Made by a program: the position numbers and the translations under genes. Positions 6,262 through 11,506 of a stretch of DNA of 13,119 nucleotides are shown here, in pieces (the stretch's first letter is position 1; the number at the start of each line of letters is the position of its first letter). The notes below the pieces were generated by a model. The model made no database searches. It saw nothing but the letters and a program-made list of their open reading frames with translations, and was not told the DNA's origin. This DNA comes from Bryobacterales bacterium (GTDB lineage Bacteria; Acidobacteriota; Terriglobia; Bryobacterales; Bryobacteraceae): the NCBI GenBank assembly GCA_016880505.1, contig JAEHDI010001280.1, positions 1 to 13,119 of the forward strand, in the 5' to 3' direction.

Positions 6262-8067
6262 TTATCCATCCGCCCGATCCGCGTAGTGACTCCGCACCCG
6301 GCGCGCCGCCGCCCGCCCGACGGACGCCGCCAGCTCGTCCTCGCTCGCGGCCCGCACCCTCTCCGCGCTGCCGAAATCCCGCAGGAGCTTCTGCACGGTC
6401 TTGGGTCCTATCCCTGGCGCCTCGTCCAACTCCGAAACCAGCCGCTTCGACTCGCGGCGGCTTCGGTGAAACGTGACGGCGAAGCGGTGCGCTTCGTCCC
6501 GAATCGTCTGGACCAGGTGCAGTACGGGCGAGAAGCGGTCCAAAATCACCGGTTCGTCTTCCTGCCCGAGCACGTAGATCCACTCCTCGCGCTTCGCTAC
6601 CGCCGCCATCGGTTGGTTGATGAGTCCGAGCGACTCCAGCGCCTCTGCCGCCGAATGCAACTGGCCAAGCCCGCCGTCGATCAGCACCAGGCTGGGCATC
6701 GGCTTTCCCTCGTCGTGCAGACGCGAGTACCGCCGCGTCACTACTTCGTGCATCGACGCGAAGTCGTCGTTCTTGTCGACCGTGCGGATGATGAACTTCC
6801 GATAGTCGGACTTCTTCATCCGTCCGTTTTCCCAGACCACCATGCTTGCCACTGTGTCGGTGCCCTGGATGTGGGAGATGTCAAAGCATTCGATCCGGCG
6901 CGGCGCCTCCGGCAGTGCGAGGGCGTCTTCCAGCGCCTCCTGAATCGCCTTTGTGGACGGCTTCATTACGCGGAAGCGCTGCTCGAAGCTGTGCTTTGCA
7001 TTTGTTTGGGCCAGGTCCAGCATCGCCTTCTTCTGGCCCCGTTGCGGCGTGTGGATTTCGGTCTTCCTGCCGCGCTTCTCGGTCAGCAGTTCCTCGAGCA
7101 CCTCCTGGTCCTCGAACTCCGCCGGCACATGGATCAGGGCAGGGATGTGCGGCTGATCGAGATAGTATTGCTTGAGCAGCGCCGCGAAGAATTCACCTGC
7201 CTCGAATTCCTCCTGGTCCTCCCAGAAATATTCGCGCCGGTCCACCACCCGCCCGTTCCTCAGGTGGAAGACGTTCACCGCTACCAGCGGCGGTTCGGCA
7301 TGATAACCGAAGATGTCCGCGTCGTCGCCTTCGGCCGACGCCATCTTCTGCCTCTGCTGCAACTCCTCCACCGTCCCGAGCAGGTCGCGCAGTCCGGCTG
7401 CCTCCTCGAACCGCATTTCCTCTGACGCATCCTCCATTCGGTCCCGGATGCCGGCCGCCAGGTCCCTGTGGCGCCCCTCCAGGAACAGCCTCACGTCCTG
7501 AACGGCTCGGGCGTACGCTTCATCCGTGGTCAGGCCCTCGACGCACGGGCCGAGGCAACGGTGGATGTGGTACTGGAGGCACGGCTGCGCGTGGCGGCGC
7601 GTGAGATCGACCTTGCAGGACGGCACCAGGAAATGGCGGTGGATGAAATGAACCAGGCGGTGTGCGAGGTTTCCGGGGAAGTACGGACCGAAGTACGTAG
7701 AGCCATCCTTGCGCAGCCGCCGTGTCACGTACACGCGAGGGTATTTCTCGCCGGTCAGTTTGATATAAGGGTACGTCTTGTCGTCGCGCAACAGGACGTT
7801 GAAGCGCGGTTTCCACTGCTTGATCAGGTTGTTTTCGAGCGCCAGCGCCTCTTTTTCGTTATCGACCAGGATGTAGTCGATGTCACGCGCCTCCCCGAGC
7901 AGGCTCCCGGTTTTAGCGTCCCCAAGCCGGTCGTCGGAGAAGTAGCTCCTGACCCGCGACCGCAGGCTCTTCGCCTTGCCGACGTATAGCACCGTTCCAT
8001 GCGTATCCTTGTACAGGTACACTCCCGGCGCCGTGGGTAGTTGCGACGCTTTTTCTCGAAGATCCAT
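6262..8067 (-). CDS. uvrC: UvrABC excinuclease subunit C
   Basis: 601 residues, full length for UvrC, which makes the 3' and 5' incisions beside a DNA lesion in nucleotide excision repair after UvrA/UvrB loading. Domains in order: GIY-YIG nuclease (about 12-92; GVYLY, VLYVGKAKSLR, Glu78, Asn90); a cysteine region with Cys151, Cys163, Cys171 and Cys175, spaced as in the iron-sulfur ligands described for the E. coli protein; UVR domain that contacts UvrB (about 202-240); RNase H-like 5' nuclease (about 255-540) with CFDISHIQG (Asp396), LIDGGLGQ (Asp464) and DEAHRFA (His527); and tandem helix-hairpin-helix (about 543-598, APGIGPKTVQKLL). No key residue is missing. The ATG at 8067 lacks a Shine-Dalgarno (the preceding bases are GCCGCCG). 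TATAGC on the minus strand ends 5 nt upstream, so leaderless initiation is possible. It is divergent from the TPR gene across only 19 bp. Confidence 0.98.
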   Translation of the reverse strand: MDLREKASQLPTAPGVYLYKDTHGTVLYVGKAKSLRSRVRSYFSDDRLGDAKTGSLLGEARDIDYILVDNEKEALALENNLIKQWKPRFNVLLRDDKTYPYIKLTGEKYPRVYVTRRLRKDGSTYFGPYFPGNLAHRLVHFIHRHFLVPSCKVDLTRRHAQPCLQYHIHRCLGPCVEGLTTDEAYARAVQDVRLFLEGRHRDLAAGIRDRMEDASEEMRFEEAAGLRDLLGTVEELQQRQKMASAEGDDADIFGYHAEPPLVAVNVFHLRNGRVVDRREYFWEDQEEFEAGEFFAALLKQYYLDQPHIPALIHVPAEFEDQEVLEELLTEKRGRKTEIHTPQRGQKKAMLDLAQTNAKHSFEQRFRVMKPSTKAIQEALEDALALPEAPRRIECFDISHIQGTDTVASMVVWENGRMKKSDYRKFIIRTVDKNDDFASMHEVVTRRYSRLHDEGKPMPSLVLIDGGLGQLHSAAEALESLGLINQPMAAVAKREEWIYVLGQEDEPVILDRFSPVLHLVQTIRDEAHRFAVTFHRSRRESKRLVSELDEAPGIGPKTVQKLLRDFGSAERVRAASEDELAASVGRAAARRVRSHYADRADG

Positions 8068-8074
8068 CGGCGGC

Positions 8075-8080
8075 TATACT
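8075..8080 (+). promoter_or_regulatory. Candidate -10 element (TATACT) of a leaderless TPR-gene transcript
   Basis: TATACT is followed by exactly six bases (TTAATT) and then the GTG start at 8087, with no Shine-Dalgarno between. The spacing would place the transcription start on the start codon. The same AT-rich patch read on the other strand gives AGTATAGC just before uvrC, so one short region may serve both genes. No clear -35 match was found. Confidence 0.45.
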
Positions 8081-8086
8081 TTAATT

Positions 8087-8485
8087 GTGCCACCACGCCG
8101 CCTCCTGCCCGCCGCTGTCCTGGCGCTCGCAGGGGCGCTTTTCGCCCAGCAGGAAAAGCAGGCGCCACCGTCTCCTGAGCCGCCCGAGGAAGACGAAGCC
8201 CTCGTCGAGAAGGAATACGCCTTCAACCCCATCCAGGCCGCCAAGGAGTTGAAGATCGGCGACTTCTACTTTAAGAAGGGAAGTTATCCGGCTGCGATTG
8301 GACGCTACAAAGAAGCCTTAAAGTGGAACCCGGGATTTGCGGATGCGTGGCGGCGCATCGGAGACGCCCAGGAGAAGCGGAAGGACCTCCCTGCGGCTCG
8401 GGAAGCCTGGGCCAAGTATCTGCAACTCGAACCCGAAGGCAAGTACGCCCCCGAAATCCGCAAGAAACTACCCGGCAAGCCGTAG
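8087..8485 (+). CDS. Small exported tetratricopeptide-repeat protein
   Basis: 132 residues from a GTG start. N-terminus: PPRR followed by a hydrophobic stretch (LLPAAVLALAGALFA, residues 6-20), a Sec signal peptide with likely cleavage after Ala20; there is no lipobox cysteine. Then a Pro/Glu/Asp-rich linker (about 24-46) and two TPR units: about 50-83 (KIGDFYFKKGSYPAAIGRYKEAL) and about 84-117 (ADAWRRIGDAQEKRKDLPAAREAWAKYLQL). The TPR consensus residues W/L-G-Y-A-A-P are recognisable. It is probably a periplasmic protein-protein adaptor; partners are unknown. The GTG at 8087 is preferred over an in-frame ATG upstream at 7976 because the longer form reads backward through uvrC and would place 37 unrelated residues before a good signal peptide, and because a -10-like TATACT lies just upstream. 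Its 3' end overlaps the 3' end of the convergent TIR gene by 18 bp. Confidence 0.85.
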   Translation: MPPRRLLPAAVLALAGALFAQQEKQAPPSPEPPEEDEALVEKEYAFNPIQAAKELKIGDFYFKKGSYPAAIGRYKEALKWNPGFADAWRRIGDAQEKRKDLPAAREAWAKYLQLEPEGKYAPEIRKKLPGKP

Positions 8486-8491
8486 TTTCTT
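8462..8491. terminator. Inverted repeat shared by two convergent genes, candidate bidirectional terminator
   Basis: AAGAAACTAC (8462-8471) and GTAGTTTCTT (8482-8491) are perfect reverse complements around a 10-base loop in which GG...CC can add two pairs. Each arm contains one stop codon: TAG of the TPR gene at 8483-8485 (plus) and TAG of the TIR gene at 8468-8470 (minus). The stem is modest in GC but each strand ends in TTTCTT, as in a symmetrical intrinsic terminator. Confidence 0.55.
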
Positions 8492-9028
8492 CTCCTGCCG
8501 CCGCATCGCCGACAGAATCCGCCGGACCCCGCGTTCCCAATTGGGAAACAAGTCCACGTATTGGATTTCTCGCCGGATCATCCATGGCACCTCGCAATCC
8601 TCGATCCGCACCGGCATGAAGTAGACGCGGTCCAACGGCATGCGCTCCGCGCAGTCGAGCGCGTAACGCAGCTCCGCCTGAAATTGGCCGCGTTTTTGGA
8701 GCGATTTGTGCGAAAAACACGCCAAAAAGTGATCGGAAAGCTCGATTGCGTGCTCAATGGCGCGCGGCCAGTTCTGTCCCGGCAGGAGTTTCTTCCGGTC
8801 GAGCCATGGGTCGAAGCCGTGGTTTTGGAAATCCTGGAATAGCCGCTCCGCCGCCGCTCCATCCTCCTGCACATACGCCAGAAAAACCCTTGGCGCGGCG
8901 GTTGCGACGAACTCGAACTCCCCTCCGGTCCGCCGCCGGAACGTCCCCAGCCCATCGATTTCCACCGGCCGGCCCTCGTCAAGGCAGCGACGGACAATCC
9001 GTGCTACCTGCTCAGCGGTCTTTTCCAC
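8468..9028 (-). CDS. TIR-domain protein with an HU-like half-domain at its N-terminus
   Basis: 186 residues from a GTG start. Residues 1-42 resemble the second helix and first strands of an HU/IHF fold (VARIVRRCLDEGRPVEIDGLGTFRRR, then GEFEF); the first HU helix is absent. Residues about 47-150 are a bacterial TIR domain: RVFLAYVQEDG (47-57), GFDPWLDRKKLLPGQNW (71-87), AIELSDHFLACFS (94-106), GQFQAELRYAL (114-124) and MPVRIEDCEVP (138-148). Glu119 aligns with the glutamate that catalyses NAD+ cleavage in active TIRs. A C-terminal tail (about 151-186) is basic. By family, it may hydrolyse or cyclise NAD+ in immunity; that is inference. The GTG at 9028 is chosen because GGAAGGA lies 8 nt upstream; an ATG at 9079 would add unrelated arginine/serine-rich residues. 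It overlaps the HU-like gene by 17 bp and is co-oriented, so the two form an operon. Confidence 0.85.
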   Translation of the reverse strand: MEKTAEQVARIVRRCLDEGRPVEIDGLGTFRRRTGGEFEFVATAAPRVFLAYVQEDGAAAERLFQDFQNHGFDPWLDRKKLLPGQNWPRAIEHAIELSDHFLACFSHKSLQKRGQFQAELRYALDCAERMPLDRVYFMPVRIEDCEVPWMIRREIQYVDLFPNWERGVRRILSAMRRQEKKLRLAG

Positions 9029-9236
9029 GGCTTGGATCCTTCCGATGTTGGGGTTCGAACTCGAACGCCGGCGTCTCACCGGGTTTGAATTCGCCCAAAC
9101 CCGGCAGCACGGCGGACTTGCCCCGACGCAACCGGCGCAAAATATCGTGGACGATTCTGTCCAGTTCGTCGGCGGCGACGGCCTTCGACACCCGGGTCTG
9201 TCTAGCCAGCCGTGCGGCCAGGTCGGTCTTCTTCAT
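9012..9236 (-). CDS. Short HU-like DNA-binding-fold protein
   Basis: 74 residues. The N-terminus MKKTDLAARLARQTRVSKAV matches the first helix-turn-helix of HU/IHF proteins, followed by the second helix DELDRIVHDILRRLRRG (23-39) and the HU landmark motif GLGEF (46-50, usually GFGTF). After that, HU proteins continue with the beta arms bearing RNPxTG that wrap DNA; here the chain instead gives KPGETPAFEFEP and a short basic tail ending at residue 74. HU proteins have about 90 residues, so the DNA-wrapping arm is missing. It may dimerise like HU without classic DNA bending, or bind DNA through its basic helix (inference). The same GLGxF...(E)FEF pattern recurs at the N-terminus of the TIR protein encoded immediately downstream. 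Start at 9236: GGAG lies 5 nt upstream. A four-codon reading frame at 9247-9233 overlaps this start as ATGA. Confidence 0.78.
   Translation of the reverse strand: MKKTDLAARLARQTRVSKAVAADELDRIVHDILRRLRRGKSAVLPGLGEFKPGETPAFEFEPQHRKDPSRGKDR
9037..9043 (-). promoter_or_regulatory. Shine-Dalgarno (GGAAGGA) deciding the GTG start of the TIR gene
   Basis: Located inside the end of the HU-like gene, 8 nt before the GTG at 9028. It is the strongest ribosome-binding site in the locus and supports the shorter TIR product, which starts at the HU-like homology. Confidence 0.6.
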
Positions 9237-9417
9237 GCCGACTCCATGCTAACAGCGGACTCCGAGGCGACCCCGCGAAACGACGAGCCTGCCGCACTTC
9301 CTCACATACGTGCAAGTCTTTGATTCGTTGATGGATATCTCACTCAGCCCAAGTTTCTTCCCAGATCTGTGACCGAACTTCCTTGCCGGGCGTGCTCTAC
9401 TGTAAGGGGAACTCGTC
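9237..9417. other. Intergenic region between divergent HU-like/TIR operon and sulfatase
   Basis: 181 bp, the longest non-coding stretch in the window; it must hold promoters for both directions. On the plus strand CTCTACTGT (9395-9403) could be a -10 for the sulfatase, and AAGGGGA (9404-9410) is its Shine-Dalgarno. No convincing -35/-10 pair, hairpin or repeat was found for the HU-like operon. Confidence 0.6.
9404..9410 (+). promoter_or_regulatory. Shine-Dalgarno (AAGGGGA) of the sulfatase gene
   Basis: AAGGGGA is 7 nt upstream of the ATG at 9418, placing the start directly before the twin-arginine signal peptide. Confidence 0.6.
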
Positions 9418-10815
9418 ATGATCGCTCGCCGACAGCTCCTGAAATCCGCTGCGGGTGCAGCCGCTCCGCTGCTTGCGCAGCAGCCATCCCGTCCGCACAA
9501 CGTCCTTCTCCTCATTGCAGACGACCTCGGCCTTCACACCGGGGAGTACGGAGACCGAACGGCAAAGACCCCCAACCTGGATCGTCTCGCCCGCGACGGA
9601 GTCCGCTTTACGAACGCCTATTGCACCACAGCCTCGTGCAGCGCCTGCCGCTCCGTGATCATGAGCGGTCTGCACAACCACGCCAACGGGCAGTACGGCC
9701 ACGCCCATGACTTCCACAATCAGTCTTACTTGCCCTTTGTGCGCCCGCTCGCCCGTGTGCTCAAGGACGCCGGGCACCGCGTCGGATTGATCGGCAAACT
9801 GCACGTGAACCCGGCGTCAGCCTTTCCATGGGACTTCAGCGCTCCGGGCAACCAGCGCGGCGTTCACGAAATGGCGCAAGTGGCCAAGCGGTTCATCCAG
9901 GCCTCGGCCGGTAAGCCGTGGTATCTTCATGTCGGTTTCGGCGATCCGCACCGTGCGGCCGTCGGCTTCGGCAACCAACCCTATCCGGGCGTCACGCCGA
10001 ATCCCTTCGACCCCGCGCGGGTTTCCGTACCCTCGTTTCTTCCCGACAACCCCGAGACAAGGCGGGAGATCGCCGAGTACTACCAGGCAGCCAACCGGCT
10101 CGACCAGGGCGTCGGCTTCATGCTCGACGTCCTCCGCGAGACCGGCGAACTCGACAACACGCTCGTCATGTTCTTCAGCGACAATGGCATGGCGTTTCCC
10201 AACGCGAAGACGAATACCTACGACGCCGGCATACACATGCCTCTGATCGTACGATCGCCCGCCCAGCAGCGGCGCGGCCTGGTCAACAACGCGATGATCA
10301 GCTTTGTGGACCTCTTCCCCACCGTAGTCGAGTGGTGCGATGCGAGGGCGCCGGACTATCCCGTCCACGGGCGCAGCTTCCTGCCAATTCTCGAGCAGGA
10401 GAAGCCGTCAGGTTGGGACCGCATCTACTTCTCCCACACCTTCCACGAGCTGACGATGTACTACCCGATGCGCGGTATGAGGACCAGGCAGTACAAGTAC
10501 ATCCGCAATCTCTACCCGGAGCTGACCTACCCCCATTCCACCGACCTGTGGGCGTCGGCGACGTGGCAGAGCGTTCTGAAACAGGGGAGGGAGGGCAAAG
10601 TCGGCAAGAGGGAGATCACGCGGTATCTGCACCGGCCAGGCGAGGAGCTTTACGACGTCGTCAAGGATCCCGACGAGGTAGTAGACCTGGCCGCCGATCC
10701 CGGACACCGGAGCGTGCTCGAAAACATGCGCGCCGAGGTCGGCGAATTCCGCCGCCGCACCAACGACCCCTGGCTTCTTAACGACGCCTATCTCGAGGGC
10801 CAGCGCGGCCTTTGA
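9418..10815 (+). CDS. Exported sulfatase, heparan N-sulfatase (SGSH)-like, CxAxR type
   Basis: 465 residues. N-terminus ARRQLLKSAAGAAAPLLAQQ is a twin-arginine (Tat) type signal peptide. The type I sulfatase core is complete: metal ligands LIADDLG (Asp35, Asp36); the formylglycine motif C-S-A-C-R at 74-78, where Cys74 would be oxidised to formylglycine; GKLH (Lys127, His129); GDPHR (His178); and SDNG (Asp255, Asn256). Several blocks resemble human N-sulphoglucosamine sulphohydrolase along the whole length: HNHANGQYGHAHDFHN, NRLDQGVGFML, DNGMAFPNAKTN, SHTFHELTMYYPMR, GEELYDVVKDPDE and the NDPWL ending. This suggests hydrolysis of an N-sulfate or related sulfate on an aminosugar, in the periplasm or outside (inference). 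Canonical sulfatases have CxPSR; CxAxR is a tolerated bacterial variant. No maturation enzyme is encoded in the window. It is convergent with the next gene across 9 bp. Confidence 0.93.
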   Translation: MIARRQLLKSAAGAAAPLLAQQPSRPHNVLLLIADDLGLHTGEYGDRTAKTPNLDRLARDGVRFTNAYCTTASCSACRSVIMSGLHNHANGQYGHAHDFHNQSYLPFVRPLARVLKDAGHRVGLIGKLHVNPASAFPWDFSAPGNQRGVHEMAQVAKRFIQASAGKPWYLHVGFGDPHRAAVGFGNQPYPGVTPNPFDPARVSVPSFLPDNPETRREIAEYYQAANRLDQGVGFMLDVLRETGELDNTLVMFFSDNGMAFPNAKTNTYDAGIHMPLIVRSPAQQRRGLVNNAMISFVDLFPTVVEWCDARAPDYPVHGRSFLPILEQEKPSGWDRIYFSHTFHELTMYYPMRGMRTRQYKYIRNLYPELTYPHSTDLWASATWQSVLKQGREGKVGKREITRYLHRPGEELYDVVKDPDEVVDLAADPGHRSVLENMRAEVGEFRRRTNDPWLLNDAYLEGQRGL

Positions 10816-10824
10816 TCCGCCTTA

Positions 10825-11490
10825 CTATTCTCTGACGATCAGCCGGTGCAGGACCCTCCCGTGGAGGAGACTGCCCTCGTCGGCAACGAGAAAAAGTTGG
10901 AGCGTCCGCTCGATCCAGGAACCTTCCTGCAACACCAACGACGGCTCCTGGGCGCTCACCGGAACGTCGAATACCATTGTCTTCTTGAAGGAGCCGCCTG
11001 ACGGGCCGCTGGTGATCTCGTATGGGTCCTTCACGTCGGGACTCACAAGCTCCCATTCCGCCTGAGTGAAGCGGTCATACCGGTTGCCTGCGGCGTCCAA
11101 CACGTAACCGGTCAGGTCCCGCGGCTTAAACTTGGGGTTCGGTTTCGTGGTCGTCACCCGCACCGTCGCTGCATAGACCATCCCCTCCGCCACCAGTTCC
11201 CGTGGGGGGTTTCCGATCGTTTTTCTCCGCTGGACCCGGATAACCGAACCTCCGAGCGAACACTCCATGTCGAAGCCGCAGAACTTCTGCTCTTCGCCGG
11301 CCAACATCGTCCGGTTCCCGCTGGGTACGGAAAAGGCCAGTAGTACGACGAGATAGACCCCGATCCCAGCAAGCAGCCACTTCAAAACTTCGATGGCCTG
11401 CTTATAGTGGTGGCGCTTCCAGGCCTGGTAAATCAGAAGCGTTGCATAGCTGCCGCCCATCACCAGCACCATCATCAATGCCAGTCCCAT
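10825..11490 (-). CDS. Membrane-anchored hypothetical protein with a beta-rich (DUF4352-like) extracytoplasmic domain
   Basis: 221 residues. Two hydrophobic helices at about 2-21 and 36-54, separated by a basic cytoplasmic loop (AWKRHHYKQ), so both N- and C-termini probably face outside. The remainder (about 58-221) is extracytoplasmic: a cysteine pair FCGFDMECS (Cys71, Cys77) that could form a disulfide, then alternating strands (YAATVRVTTT, GYVLDAAGNRYDRFTQAEW, KTMVFDVPVSAQEPSLVL) in the pattern of the immunoglobulin-like DUF4352/telomeric-repeat-like domains. That assignment is tentative and no function is known. The start at 11490 is well supported by AGGAG 7 nt upstream. It follows the deacylase gene after 16 bp on the same strand and is probably co-transcribed with it. 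Confidence 0.75.
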   Translation of the reverse strand: MGLALMMVLVMGGSYATLLIYQAWKRHHYKQAIEVLKWLLAGIGVYLVVLLAFSVPSGNRTMLAGEEQKFCGFDMECSLGGSVIRVQRRKTIGNPPRELVAEGMVYAATVRVTTTKPNPKFKPRDLTGYVLDAAGNRYDRFTQAEWELVSPDVKDPYEITSGPSGGSFKKTMVFDVPVSAQEPSLVLQEGSWIERTLQLFLVADEGSLLHGRVLHRLIVRE

Positions 11491-11506
11491 CGCGAATCTC
11501 CTGAGT

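Noticed and set aside
6286..7989. Long plus-strand open frames opposite uvrC
   Set aside because: They mirror uvrC codons and lack a ribosome-binding site or recognisable domain; uvrC is certain.
9029..9079. Longer TIR protein starting at ATG 9079
   Set aside because: The extra 17 residues (Arg/Ser-rich) have no HU or TIR similarity and lie within the HU-like coding sequence; the GTG at 9028 has a strong Shine-Dalgarno at good spacing.
8468..9236. Reading the TIR locus as a Thoeris system
   Set aside because: No ThsA-like (SIR2/SLOG) effector gene is adjacent; neighbours are a TPR protein and a sulfatase on the other strand.
9233..9247. Four-codon leader frame (MESA) ending in ATGA at the HU-like start
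   Set aside because: Easily a chance occurrence; its first bases double as the Shine-Dalgarno GGAG of the HU-like gene, which is the simpler explanation.
9249..9515. Minus-strand open frame spanning the HU/sulfatase intergenic region and the sulfatase start
   Set aside because: No motif or ribosome-binding site, and it covers the sulfatase signal peptide on the opposite strand.
10796..10813. Hairpin AGGGCC-AGCGC-GGCCTT followed by TTT at the end of the sulfatase gene
   Set aside because: Only six pairs with one G-T wobble, inside the coding sequence and without a real T-run; not enough for a terminator call.
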